Source: Frischella perrara
Lineage (GTDB): Bacteria; Pseudomonadota; Gammaproteobacteria; Enterobacterales; Orbaceae
Direction: 5' to 3'
Assembly (NCBI RefSeq): GCF_000807275.1
Contig: NZ_CP009056.1
Coordinates: 1,799,192-1,863,191, forward strand
DNA: 64,000 nt
Part shown: in pieces, positions 17,416 through 28,138 of the stretch
Layout of the letters: each line of letters starts with the position of its first letter
Position numbering within the stretch: position 1 is the stretch's first letter
Translations under genes and position numbers: made by a program
Notes under the pieces: model-generated
The model's database searches: none
What the model saw: only the letters and a program-made list of their open reading frames with translations
What the model was told of the DNA's origin: nothing

Positions 17416-19734
17416 ATGAATTACAAAAAAACGGGAGTATTGTTGCTTTTTCTTGGTTTTTCTTCTTATGCACAGCAACCTCCTGTTCAAGAAAATGAAA
17501 TAGAAGATTCCGAAAAATCGCACACCTCTTCTAAAAGTACAACAAAAAATAATAAAGATGTGACAGATGTCATTACAGTAATTGCCGATACGTCATCATC
17601 AGAACAATTAACTAAAATTAATAGTGTTATTGCTGGACGTTCAACGCTCTCATCTAGTTTAATTGAGCAAAAACAAGCTGATAATGTGGCCGAATTACTT
17701 AATACGCTCCCCGGTGTCAGTATGACTGGATCAATGAGACCAAATGGACAATCAATCAACATTTGGGGTTTTAGTAAAGTTGAAGATGTAAAAATTATTG
17801 TCGATGGTGCACAAAAGGGATTTCAGAAGTATCAACAAGGATCTATTTTTGTTGAACCTGAATTGCTAAAACAAATTGAAGTCAATAAAGGACCTCATGA
17901 TGTTAAATTTGGCAATGGTGGATTTGGTGGTGTAATTCGAATGGAAACGAAAGATGCTATTGACCTACTTGATCCAGGTCGACTTGTTGGTGGATTAATT
18001 AAATATAGCTTTCATTCGAATAACCATCAAAATATGACAACGGGGTCAGTTTACGGAAGAACGGAAGATGACCGTTTTGATGGCATGGTTTACTATACCA
18101 ATCGTAATAGTGGGAATTTTAAACGACCTGACGGTAGCCGTTTTATGTTTTCTCAAGATGACATGGATAGTTACATGGCTAAGTTAAATTTCAGACCTAA
18201 TGAAGAACAGACTTTTACAATATCTGGTGTACAATCTAAACGTGATTCATGGCAACCGTGGGCAGCAAAATATGTCGAAAAAATGACGCCACCAACGAAA
18301 GATCAAATTCGAAAATATGGCTATAAAGGTGCATGGCTAAGAAAATTGGTTAAACGTGATCAAACTGATACTTCAGCCCAATTCAAATGGAATTATCAAC
18401 CAACCTATAATCCACTTATTGATCTAACATTTCACGCGACCTATTCAAAAACCAAGCAACATGATACGCGACCTAAAAAATATAATCCGCCTATAGCTAT
18501 CGGTACTATGGGAAATGAAAGTTGGGTTAGCTATACAGACAAAACTTATGAAATAGAAAACACCAGTGCTTTTACCACTGGAATACTGGATCACAAGTTA
18601 CTCATTGGTAGTCAAATTCATTTACATGATCGTGATACGCTGATGTACTATCAAAAGTATGCGAACAAACCTAATTATAATGGCGGATATTTTCAACCAG
18701 CCTACATGCCGTCAGGAACACAACGCACTTATAGCTTTTATATTGAGGATCAATTATCCGTTAACAATATCGTGCTAACCCCTAGTTTACGTTATGATTA
18801 TGTTCGCAATCATGGCAAACGAAATTATGCCAAAGCCTATAATGACCCTAACCCACTTTTTGGTCATAACTATTCTCCCGTCACTTATTCAGGATGGACA
18901 CCGCGTTTTGGTAGCTACTGGCAAGCAACAAAAAATATCGGTTTCTTCGGTGATGTAAGTTATGCGTGGCGAGCACCGACAATCGATGAAAATTATGAAG
19001 TACAAATTACCCCAACGAATGGTGGTTCAGGAAAAATAAGTGCAACTAGCCGCCATTTGGATAAAGAACGCGATTTATCTATTCGTATCGGTAATATGTT
19101 AGACTATAGCGATCTCTTATTTGATAATGATAAATTGCAAATCAGAACAACACTATTCAAACAACGAGTAACAGATGAGATTTTCATCACGAGAGGATAT
19201 CAAGGGACAATATGTGGACCCGGTAAAAATTGCCCTTTAGGTCAATCTAACTATCATAATAATCCAGGTCAGAAAGTCATAAAAGGTCTTGAATTAGAAT
19301 CTTATTACGATAGTCGTTATTGGTTTGCAAGCGCCAGCTATTCTATTCAAAAAGGTCGGCGTGATGTAACAGCCCAAGCGCCGTGGCTAAAAAAACGAAA
19401 TTATGTCGCTTCCATTGCCCCACGTACCGCCACATTTACAACTGGTTTTAAAATTCCAGAATGGAACTTTAAAGCGGGTTGGAATGCGCAATTTGTTCGT
19501 AAGCAAGATCGCAATAAAAATAAGCATATTAATCCCGATTATTACGGATTACCGGCCTCATCAGGTTATACCCTCCATAACCTATTTGCTAGTTATCAAC
19601 CCACTTACCTACCACGGGCAGAAATTCGTTTTTCAGTAGACAATCTATTTAACAAAGACTACCGATTATATTTAGGTGAAAATACGTACGGTATGGGACG
19701 CAATATCAAAGCTAGCTTGCTTATCAAATTTTAA
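17416..19734 (+). CDS. TonB-dependent outer-membrane receptor, haem/haemoglobin type
   Basis: Imports an iron source across the outer membrane with TonB energy. 772 residues with a signal peptide (about 1-19, cleaved at SSYA-QQ), a TonB box region DVITVIAD (about 54-61), a plug domain (NVAELLNTLPGVSM ... NIWGF ... IIVDGAQKG) and a 22-strand barrel ending in the aromatic terminal residue (SLLIKF). The barrel has WRAPTIDENYE, a variant of the FRAP motif of haem receptors. The partner NPNL box is not clear, so the ligand could differ. It is preceded by a Fur box and followed by a strong hairpin. No permease genes are adjacent. Confidence 0.88.
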   Translation: MNYKKTGVLLLFLGFSSYAQQPPVQENEIEDSEKSHTSSKSTTKNNKDVTDVITVIADTSSSEQLTKINSVIAGRSTLSSSLIEQKQADNVAELLNTLPGVSMTGSMRPNGQSINIWGFSKVEDVKIIVDGAQKGFQKYQQGSIFVEPELLKQIEVNKGPHDVKFGNGGFGGVIRMETKDAIDLLDPGRLVGGLIKYSFHSNNHQNMTTGSVYGRTEDDRFDGMVYYTNRNSGNFKRPDGSRFMFSQDDMDSYMAKLNFRPNEEQTFTISGVQSKRDSWQPWAAKYVEKMTPPTKDQIRKYGYKGAWLRKLVKRDQTDTSAQFKWNYQPTYNPLIDLTFHATYSKTKQHDTRPKKYNPPIAIGTMGNESWVSYTDKTYEIENTSAFTTGILDHKLLIGSQIHLHDRDTLMYYQKYANKPNYNGGYFQPAYMPSGTQRTYSFYIEDQLSVNNIVLTPSLRYDYVRNHGKRNYAKAYNDPNPLFGHNYSPVTYSGWTPRFGSYWQATKNIGFFGDVSYAWRAPTIDENYEVQITPTNGGSGKISATSRHLDKERDLSIRIGNMLDYSDLLFDNDKLQIRTTLFKQRVTDEIFITRGYQGTICGPGKNCPLGQSNYHNNPGQKVIKGLELESYYDSRYWFASASYSIQKGRRDVTAQAPWLKKRNYVASIAPRTATFTTGFKIPEWNFKAGWNAQFVRKQDRNKNKHINPDYYGLPASSGYTLHNLFASYQPTYLPRAEIRFSVDNLFNKDYRLYLGENTYGMGRNIKASLLIKF

Positions 19735-19758
19735 CAGCGTGATGTTATAACTATCATA

Positions 19759-19793
19759 AAATACTTCATTGTTAGTTCAACAATGAAGTATTT
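19759..19793 (+). terminator. Strong hairpin after the TonB receptor
   Basis: Perfect 15-bp stem AAATACTTCATTGTT / AACAATGAAGTATTT with a 5-base loop, 25 bases after the stop. It marks the left end of the core-like region; the secretion island starts beyond it. Confidence 0.75.
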
Positions 19794-19930
19794 AAATATC
19801 GGTTTTTCTTATTCTGTAGTGTTTTATCTTACAGACGCCCAGCCAATCAAATAAGTGAACTTTGATGGCTCGTGTCATTTTGACTAATGTCATTAAGCTT
19901 TATTTTATTTATTATCCATATTAGCAAATA

Positions 19931-20659
19931 TTAAAATCTGGCTGGGTTTTTAAGTTTAAGATATTGCCCCATAGTGACGTTATTGTATTTTTCTTGCCAC
20001 TCTTTCGGCATACCATGTTTCTTTAACCATGCTTTAGCTTCATCTGTAATTTCTGGTATTTTCCCATCGATATAAGGATTTGGACATACATCTGAACCTT
20101 GTGGTATTCGTTCCGTTACTCCTTTTCCAAACTCTATGGCTTCTTGTTGAGGAACTCCTGTAACCCATCCAGTAACACTGCCTCCGGGTGCAAAACCAAT
20201 AATAATAGTATCATTATAACCAATATGATTCTTATTACGCGCATAGGAATAATATTGATGTGGTTTCACCATCTCTTGACGCGCCCACAATGGCATCACT
20301 AATTTGGTTCGATAAAAAGTCTGGTCAGCAAAAGATACCCAACAAATAAAGAATTCCTCGGGTAAATCAGAATAGACTGGCAGATGGCTAAATCCAAATC
20401 CTGTTTGCTATTGACCTGGTGTCTTATAATTTTGATTATTCATAGTGTTAATATCAATAATTTTGTATTTATTAGATTGGGTTTTTATCATAGTACTAAA
20501 TGCCTTAGCGTAGAAATAGTGTGGATAACGGCCACTAATATGCCATCTGCTGTAAGGCATTTTGGGTAGATTGGGATCGATTGGTTTAGATTTAATCGGC
20601 GATTGGCAACCACTGATTAGTAACGTCAAACAAAGGGTGGAAATGAGTAACTTTAACAT
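19931..20659 (-). pseudogene. Lipoprotein immunity paralogue (Tli1/DUF2931-like), nonsense-broken
   Basis: A fifth copy of the lipoprotein found in tandem at 51-55 kb. The signal peptide and lipobox LLISGC are intact, as is most of the mature sequence. A tryptophan codon TGG in the copies (..QWQTGFG..) has become TAG at 20408-20410, splitting the frame into an 83-codon 5' part and a 3' part. It sits directly behind a truncated toxin tip instead of behind the lipase. Family assignment as immunity rests on the tandem copies downstream of the Tle1 gene. Confidence 0.8.
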
Positions 20660-20999
20660 AGGTTTTCCTTATATTGTTCAGAAGTATGTAGGTGGTACTG
20701 ATTTTTAGCTATATAAGATCTATATAAGAAATCAATACTCATACCATTAATATGTAAAATACTTGAAAAACAACTCCCCCATTGAAATGTACTCCCTGTG
20801 GTAATAACACTTATATTATAAACCGCGATACGGCCTAACATTGCAGCAAATAACCCTGGATTAGCATAATGACGTTTGGAATCTTTAAAATCATATTTGA
20901 TATTAAAATTATCAAATTGTTTATCTAAAGAATCGGGCATTTTAATTAATTCAGCATCATTGGTGGTTACCCTAAATAATCGCAAATGGTTTTCATGGT
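20653..20999 (-). pseudogene. Truncated M15-type effector tip
   Basis: An orphan piece of an effector C-terminal domain, almost identical to the tip at 30042-30590. It keeps NPGLFAAMLGRIAV, ITTGSTFQWGSCFSS and the first metal motif HINGMSID (H-x6-D). After LYRSYIAKNQYHLHTSEQYK it ends at the start of the lipoprotein gene, so the second metal motif H-x-H is lost. It should be inactive. It has an in-frame ATG but no effector body. Confidence 0.75.
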
Positions 21000-21295
21000 A
21001 ACCAAAGTTAGATTACAAAATCTAGATTTTTATAAATTCTGTAGTTCTCAATGATTAAATTTTATTTACATTCCCAACTTGTTGGAGAATCACTACTAGG
21101 GCTATCATATTTATAATTGCATTCTATAGATTCAATTAATTTAAAATGTTTATTTTCATCAATTTGATAATGTTTCCAATAATCAATTTGTTTAACTTCA
21201 TAAAAAGAGATTTCATTTGTTAGAGAACTATTTTCATACATTACAATTTGTAAAAGCCATAAATTTTGCAATTGATTATCAATATAGTAATATTG
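20729..21295 (-). repeat. Copy 1 of a ~566-bp repeat (partner 30316-30881)
   Basis: Covers a metallopeptidase tip fragment plus the 3' end of the upstream immunity gene. It is nearly identical to 30316-30881 with few substitutions and a one-base indel. Similarity ends sharply at both sides, as expected of a duplicated or converted cassette joint. Confidence 0.85.
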
Positions 21296-21590
21296 TGCGA
21301 GAGTGGCTGATTCAAAAATATTTTCCTTATAGATGGGTAAGCGGTCTATTAATTTATTATTTTTTTTCTATATTCAAATATATTTCGTATTCAAATTCTT
21401 TTATTTGATTTTTAGTAAAATAGAATTTATCTTTATTTTTCTAAAAACTATATTCTTTTTCGGCGTCTAATTTATTTATTACACTGGCAAAATATATACC
21501 TAACTCTGTTAATGAACATTTGTTATAACTATCATATATATAATACCCATCATCAGGATAATCACACTCTTTATTTATTTTAGTGGATAG
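21062..21590 (-). pseudogene. Remnant of a secreted immunity gene
   Basis: The last 69 codons (…YWKHYQIDENKHFKLIESIE…) are identical in sequence to the end of the immunity gene at 30648. Upstream, about 21300-21590, a different immunity-like sequence (CDYPDDGYYIYDSYNKCSL, then KFYFTKNQIKEFEYEIYLNIE) is interrupted by an in-frame stop and a frameshift and lacks a start or signal peptide. It is a chimera of two immunity genes. Confidence 0.7.
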
Positions 21591-22187
21591 TTACTGTATT
21601 TTCCCATTTTTATCAATGTAATAATAAGTTACTTTAGTTTGTTCCGATAATAATCTATCATTTTCTTCTATATCTAAGCATTTTTCTTTTTCTATAATTT
21701 CAAAATTTCTATTTTTATATAAACGAATTCTTTTGTTAATTGAACATTCTGCTAAAGCTCCATCGACAACAATTATTTTGTCTATAAAATTATAATTTCT
21801 ATCAAAAATCTGCATTTCGATTGTAAATAAATTCAAATATGAATCTTGTTCATCTGGATCTAAATATGCAAAGAGCAAAATTTTTAAATTTTTATCCAGA
21901 TGTATTTCTTTAAAAAATTTAGCTTCACCTGTATAAGGCTTTCTATGATTAACCATACTATTCAATGAGGTATTTGGTTGAAAAAGTGAATTTAATGAAT
22001 TATTTTCATCATAAACAACATGATTATCACTGAAAAAATTTTTTAACGTATATTCAGGGGATGAGACCTTTGACGAATATTCTTTAAACTCATAAAGAAT
22101 TTTATTATTAAATTTATCTTGTGCATTAACTTGAAAGACTAATAAAATTACCACCCAAAAAATACAAAATTGTCTAATCTTGCTCAT
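21591..22187 (-). CDS. Secreted protein, probable immunity to the adjacent M15-type effector
   Basis: 198 residues with an N-terminal signal peptide (MSKIRQFCIFWVVILLVFQ, then VNA-Q), so probably periplasmic. It follows the broken effector at 22232-24895 by 44 bases. The C-terminal TKVTYYYIDKNGKIQ is a short form of the YYID...GKF motif seen in the other immunity candidates here. No known domain is recognised. The periplasmic site fits protection against a peptidoglycan peptidase. The immunity role is inferred from position and paralogy. Confidence 0.65.
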   Translation of the reverse strand: MSKIRQFCIFWVVILLVFQVNAQDKFNNKILYEFKEYSSKVSSPEYTLKNFFSDNHVVYDENNSLNSLFQPNTSLNSMVNHRKPYTGEAKFFKEIHLDKNLKILLFAYLDPDEQDSYLNLFTIEMQIFDRNYNFIDKIIVVDGALAECSINKRIRLYKNRNFEIIEKEKCLDIEENDRLLSEQTKVTYYYIDKNGKIQ

Positions 22188-22231
22188 ATTTTATACCTAT
22201 ATAATTAAAATACTCATATAAAAACTTATAT

Positions 22232-24895
22232 TTAATCTCTTATATTTACTATTAAATCATGATCAAAACCACAAATATGTAAATGATGGTAGTGCGCATA
22301 TCCACCTTTACCCTCTTTGTGCATATGTTTGGTATAATTCAATAATGTATTTGATTTCTTTTTATAAGTAAAATATTCAGAATACATTAACGAAGTTCTT
22401 GCCCAACCAAATTTATATAATGCGTCATTAAATTCATTCTGTTTTTTCAAAATCGAAATGTGAATGTGTTAAATATGTCTTTTCTCCTAGTTTGTAGTTT
22501 GTAAATTGATAAATATCTCAAATCTCCAGCAATACCATTTATATGAGATTTACTTTCAACAGATTTTGCATCATATGTACTAAATCCATTAAAACCTAGA
22601 TAATCAATATTTAATTCAAGCATTGCTCCAAGTAATCCAGCAAAGCAATTTGGATTTATATACCATCTTTTACTATCACTATTAAATGTTTTAAATTTTG
22701 CTTTAACATTTCCTTCTTTTGAACTATATCCTTCTTCAAACTCCTTTACATTGATTAATTCTACATCATAATCTAAAGCTACATTTCCTCTTTCCATTGC
22801 TTTTGTTTTATGTATATTAAAAATACCAATTTCATGTTGATTTTTATTTACATCATGATAAACATACTTATATTTTTGCTTGTAGTCTTTCGATATTTCC
22901 TGTGGTATGTGTTTTTCAATTTTTCCATCATGGTAAATATGATATGTCACTATACCTGGGTTTACAAATCTACCCAGCATTGATACTGGATGAATAAACC
23001 ATGCTTTACCATCAGTAGAAAGATTGCTTAGTGCCGGTGTTTGTGGTGTTTGGTTGTTTGATGATTGGGTTGGTTGGGATTGTGCTATTTCTCGCCACCA
23101 AAGGGAGGGTTTAATACGTTGCTCTTTTTCCAGCTGCCAAATTGATTTTATTTTCTCATGCTCTTCATCCACCATGTTTAAGGCATAATCTCGCAGAAAA
23201 GGCTCTTGTATATTCATTTGATCTAACAATTTTTGTAGTAATTTTTTTTGTTTCTGTTTTTCTTCCTCAAGTAAATTATCTATTTCTTTCCATTTGGTTA
23301 GCGCTTCGTCTGCATACCATTCACTTTCATATTTTATTATTAAGTGACCTATCATTTCGGCTATCCAACTGTTGCGTAAACCGTCTTTGAGAAATTCTAC
23401 AGTAAAAGGCGGCAGTCCTTTTTTTCGCTGAACAGAATATAAAAATGATTCAATTAAGATTTTATGCATAGCTTTCATTGAATCAGTGTATTCTTTAATA
23501 TCTAATGTCCCTGTTCGGTTATCGTTTATTTTAGTATAAAATTCTCCCACAGAAGCTTTTTCGATTACTGTCTCAAATCCTTGCCAATGCCAAGGACTGA
23601 TTCGTTTAACGTGCTCTTGAGCATCTTTTTTGATGTTTACCCAACCTGTTACTGACCAACGCTGTTCATTTCCTGCGGTGACTTTTGCCCAAATTGAACC
23701 CGTGCTTTCATCTTCTATCGCGATTAAATTCTCATTACTTAATGAATTTAATGAAACAGTTCGTGGAAAATGCACCGTGTTATCTTTGGTTGCAGGGGGT
23801 AACTTATCAAGTGATAACGGAAAATTATTCCAATAAGGAATCGCGCTATTAAGTGTGCCATCTTGTCCAAATAAGTGAGAGACATCTTTTGACACTATCC
23901 AATAATGTTTAGCTTCCACACAAAAACGTATTTTAACAGATGAGCTAGTGTGCTCAACTTCAACCAGCTCAACTTTATCCGGAATATCTGACTTGATTAA
24001 CTGCGGATAAGTTTCATTATATTTTTTTTCTAACTGTTCTTTATGGGCGGCTGTTAAAATGATTTCTACAGCCTTATTCGCTAGGTTGTCATCATTTTTT
24101 CCAATTTTTTCATCAACGTTAGATTGTGCTGCCAGATTGTTATCAATATAGTATTCCTCTGAATTTAAAGTATATTCCAGATTAATTTTAATGTAATAAT
24201 TATCTTTATCGCTAATAAACTTTATGCCTAATCCTGAATTTAAGTTACCATCCTCTTTTGATTCTTTTATCAATCTCGCCCCTTTTTCAACCAGAATTAG
24301 TTTTTTTCACTTTCCGGTAAACGATCGGCTAAAGCACGGGTTTTCGTAATAAATGCTGGCAAGTCATCACAGGTAAATAATTTAACATGTAACAGTTGTG
24401 GTAATTTTTCATCTGATGAACGTTTTAACGTTGATATCGCTGTCTGTACTAATTCCCCAATACATTCTTTGGGGCGTTGATTATGTCCGATATAACCGAT
24501 AAAATCGCCACTTGAAATTGCAATCGGTGATTTTAATACCACAATGTCATTGAATTTTTCAGGTTTAAACGTGAATGAAGTCAGTGAGGTTACTTTGACA
24601 TAACCTTTATGTAGTGCGTCTGAACTGCCATTTTCTTTTACTAATAGGTTTGGAACGTCACAATCATTAATCTTACGAATTTTAGCGTATCCGTTTTTTT
24701 CTCCATCTAATTCAAATGTTGCCTTTGGTGGTAAATAAGTCAATTTTTGTTTATTATCTCCCTCACTCAATTGAAGGTCAGTAAACAAAACTTCAGGAGT
24801 TGGATAATTAAGTAATAAAGGTATAAAAAACTCAGGGTAATGGTAATACTTTTTTATTTTCTCAAAATCCTTTTGAAAAGACTGTTTTTTCTATT
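22232..24895 (-). pseudogene. Decayed copy of the 1125-residue M15-type effector with an immunity-gene fragment at its front
   Basis: From about 24745 leftward this is a near-copy of the effector at 37728-41105. Breaks visible against that gene are one base lost from a homopolymer run near 24300 (7 T instead of 8), a 7-bp tandem duplication TACAAACTACAAAC near 22492, and one extra A in a run near 22449. The catalytic motifs HINGIAGD and HHLHICGF are still readable across frames. The effector N-terminus (M23-like domain and first SH3-like part) is missing. It is replaced by a piece matching the immunity gene at 61541 (…PTPEVLFTDLQLSEGDN), fused at NKQKLTYLP. Body fragments like this may still serve as recombination substrate. 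Confidence 0.85.
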
Positions 24896-25016
24896 GATGA
24901 TATTTAGTTTATCTAACCATTTAAAGTAATTCGATTGTTTTATGTCAACCATAATTATTTATTTCACTTAAATTAATATTTATAATTTAAGTGAAATCAT
25001 TATACATATTGTTTTT

Positions 25017-25643
25017 TTATTTAAAAAATTGGTAAGGATATGCATATTTGGCAATACTACAGTCAAAATTTGTTTCATCACATGATAATAAAGTGTATTT
25101 ATTATTGTTTTTCATATAAATTTCTTCAAATAAAGCAAAATCAAAATCTTTTTCATTTAATTCAATTTCTGATTTAATAAAGCCTAATTCATAAATAGTT
25201 TTATCATTAAGTTTTATTGAAACAAAGTAATAAGGCGGATGTTGTTCAATAATTTCGAAGTTTAATCCGCCATTATCGCATTCTTTATTCGGAGTAATAG
25301 GTAAAATTGCATAAGGGTGATTAAAATCATTATCATGATATAGTTCAATTGACCACCATTTTGAAGCTGGATTCAAATAAGCATTTTTTAGTGCTTTTTT
25401 TAATGATTCTATAGGTTCATTGAAATATATTTTACCTTTTGTGAAAGGGATCCCCCCACTTGATGAAATCAAAATACAATAGTCGGGTTGTTTTGTTGAA
25501 GTAATTGTTAAAGTCTCAATATCCTTTCCGTTATAATAAGAAATAGAACTATTATTTACAGCTAATACAACTTTATTGGAAGCAAAAATATCAATAGTAT
25601 AAAAAAATAAAAGTAAAAACGTATAATTGATTATCTTTATCAT
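25017..25643 (-). CDS. Secreted immunity candidate for the NlpC/P60-like toxin
   Basis: 208 residues with a signal peptide (MIKIINYTFLLLFFYTIDIFA-S). Its ATG overlaps the stop of the upstream toxin gene by one base (TAATG), so the two are translationally coupled. No known domain is recognised. A periplasmic partner directly coupled to a presumed cell-wall amidase is the classic effector/immunity layout. It is unlike the other secreted immunity proteins in this window. Confidence 0.7.
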   Translation of the reverse strand: MIKIINYTFLLLFFYTIDIFASNKVVLAVNNSSISYYNGKDIETLTITSTKQPDYCILISSSGGIPFTKGKIYFNEPIESLKKALKNAYLNPASKWWSIELYHDNDFNHPYAILPITPNKECDNGGLNFEIIEQHPPYYFVSIKLNDKTIYELGFIKSEIELNEKDFDFALFEEIYMKNNNKYTLLSCDETNFDCSIAKYAYPYQFFK

Positions 25644-26347
25644 TAGAAATTAACCTCTAATTCATTTGTTTTGTAGTTATAAAATAAGTCTCTTACTGTA
25701 ATAATTAATTGAAATTGCTGCATATATAGAGTTGGAACTCTGCTCCCAAAATATCCTGCTAGTGAAGTATATGAGACTATTGTTGGAGCGTAAAAACCTA
25801 AATATACAGTCAATTCTCGTACAAATGTTACGCAGCTGTTACTATAAATTGAATAAGGCTTTCTATTAAGATCATCATTTTCTTTTATTTTTTTTTCACA
25901 ATATTCTACTGCCTTATCATATATGTTGTCACTCCTAAGAATTCCTCCTTCAATTCTTCCTTTTTGTCCTGATGATGCTGATATTTTGCGTAATACTTGT
26001 TTTAATGATGTTATTGTTATCATTTTTTTTGGAGTTATTTTAACATTATTTATTGGAACACTTCTCGTTCTCCCAAGATCTCCTGGAGGATATCTACCAT
26101 ATTCATAATATTTGGTTTTACCATTTTGACCATTAATTATTAATACTCCAGCATGTCCCAAATAAGGAACCCGCTCTGTGCCTAAATATTTATTTGACGT
26201 TGCTGCACTTCCTCCTTCTAATCGAATAAGATAATAAGGAAAAACTAATGGAATTAAATAGTCTTCAGATCCACTAATATAAGCTTCCTTCACATCATCA
26301 TTGTCAATTTTATTCATTTCGGAATTCATTATTTCAATTTTACTCAT
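25643..26347 (-). CDS. T6SS cargo effector, permuted NlpC/P60-like cysteine hydrolase candidate
   Basis: 234 residues, no signal peptide, 25 bases after a truncated vgrG. The order of motifs is His first, Cys later: YLGHAGVLI (H65) with a following YYEYGRY strand, then YSNSCVTFVREL (C172). This is the layout of circularly permuted papain-like enzymes (LRAT/YiiX group), which include peptidoglycan amidases and lipid acyltransferases. I did not recognise a named Tae family. Coupling to a secreted partner gene favours a periplasmic, cell-wall target. An alternative is a phospholipid-directed activity. Confidence 0.6.
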   Translation of the reverse strand: MSKIEIMNSEMNKIDNDDVKEAYISGSEDYLIPLVFPYYLIRLEGGSAATSNKYLGTERVPYLGHAGVLIINGQNGKTKYYEYGRYPPGDLGRTRSVPINNVKITPKKMITITSLKQVLRKISASSGQKGRIEGGILRSDNIYDKAVEYCEKKIKENDDLNRKPYSIYSNSCVTFVRELTVYLGFYAPTIVSYTSLAGYFGSRVPTLYMQQFQLIITVRDLFYNYKTNELEVNF

Positions 26348-26372
26348 AAATCTATCATCTCTTAAATCAAAT

Positions 26373-28133
26373 TCAATTATTTGTAAATGATGGTTTAAAA
26401 ATCCTTAAATTAACAATTTCATTATTTTCTGAAATAATTTTTTTAGTATATCCTTTATTATCGCTTATTCCTTTTAACTTAATACCATTAGCTAATATAA
26501 TTTCATATTTAACATTTTTTAAAGGTTCATTTGTATTGGTATCTTTCAATAGAAATTTTATATGATATAAACTATCATCCGTTTTACATGGTAAGTATAG
26601 GCTATCAATTTGTGATATTTCTGGTCCCATTTTCTGCAATGCACTACTTTTTATATAAACATTATCAGCCGTACCCAGTTCAATTCCTTCACCGCTGAGT
26701 TTGATGTATGAACCGCCACACATTAACATCAGCTCTTGACTTGCGGTGACCGTCAGCTTTCCATCGACACTGTCTATTTTAATATCTTGTTTGGCGGCCA
26801 TATTTAGGTTGGCATTTTGCGCTTGTACTTCAACATCTCCCTGATTGGCAAAGACTTTCATGCCTGATTTATGGGCAAATAAACTAATTGATTCCCCTGA
26901 TGAAAGCGTGATGTTTTTTAAGGCATTGATGTCTGTCTGGTTTTCACTGGTCACCGATACACTATTTGACGTTGACAGTTGGATATTTTCCGGACTGGTT
27001 AACGCTATCCCCTCTTGTGCATAAGCAATAATGCCACTTTGGGCTAACTGGGTTAATGTCGCTTTAAGTTGCTCTTGACTGCCGGTATCCGCATCATGGG
27101 CATCAGAGGCAATTGCTGCATTTTGTAGCGCTTTAGCTATTGATAACGCATTTTCCAGTTGGGCAATGGCACCTTGCATATCCAGTTGTTTGCCCTCTGC
27201 CTTAGGCTCGGTCTGACTGGTCAGGTATAAGCCTTTATTAGCAGCAATCGCACCCCACTCATCGGTGCGCAATTCAAACCCCTCACCGCGCTGCTCTTTG
27301 TTTTGGTCAACTAAATGACCGATGTTAAGCTGGGTTTTACCGTATTCGGTGGCTAATTTGATATGCTCTTGCCCGCGTTTATCATCCATCCGCAGTTTGT
27401 TGTTAGCTGGAGTACGAATGACATTACGATGTTTATTGATGGTGGTCACATGGTCAGGGTGAGTGCTGTCATGTAGTGCGTGTGCTATGTATGGTCTATC
27501 CGGATTACCTTCGCTAAAAGCGATAGCAACACCTGTGCCATCAATTAACGGAAAATGAAAACCATAAGTACTGCCCGCATACGGTTTAGCCAACCTTACC
27601 CATAAGCTCTCTTCGCCGTTTTTCCATGTCTTGAGGTCAAAATCAAACTTAACTCGGTAACGACCCATTGTGTCAATATACCCATAGGTATCATTGTCTG
27701 GACTGGTGACTCTCGCCGGTAAGGTACCTGCAACTTGTGGCCATGGTAATGGCATTGGTCGATATGGCTTTAACACATCGTACGGGATAGCAGTAAAGTG
27801 ACATTGGTAAGCATCACTGCGGTCTGCGTAACTCTGGGTCGAGAGAATGATAACCCCTTCATTAATACCTTCTATTCCACTATTATCAATAATAATTCGT
27901 TGACCCGGCAGTAAGTGGTAGTCATTACATTCTCCCTGAATAATCATCTTTTGACTGAGATGTGCCTCATGACGTATGTTCGCATACCACTGCCCGCTTT
28001 CAATTTGGCTATTATCGCCTTTGCTTTTGTAGTGTTCGCCGTAGCGGTATTCTGTGCCTTGAGTGGTGCTATCTTTGGAATCGGCATTAACAAGGGAATT
28101 TTGATTACTATCTGCGGTGCGGTAGTTGTAATC
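26373..28133 (-). pseudogene. vgrG: VgrG, 5'-truncated copy
   Basis: Matches the other VgrG genes from the middle of the gp27/gp44-like region onward (gp5 OB-fold, DUF2345 beta-helix) and lacks roughly the first 270 codons. Similarity stops abruptly at 28133, where plus-strand sequence with a signal-peptide ORF begins. An ATG at 27947 could start a 524-residue product lacking most of the N-terminal domain, which would not assemble as a normal spike. The C-terminal tail after LQKMGP is a unique TTR-like domain (KFLLKDTNTNEPLKNVKYEI … GISDNKGYT), matched to the toxin behind it. Confidence 0.85.
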
Positions 28134-28138
28134 TAGTA

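Noticed and set aside
24854-24952. A 32-codon minus-strand frame starting MVDIKQSNYFKWLDK before the decayed effector.
   Set aside because: It ends within the immunity-gene fragment in a different frame and has no recognisable product. It looks like debris at a recombination joint.
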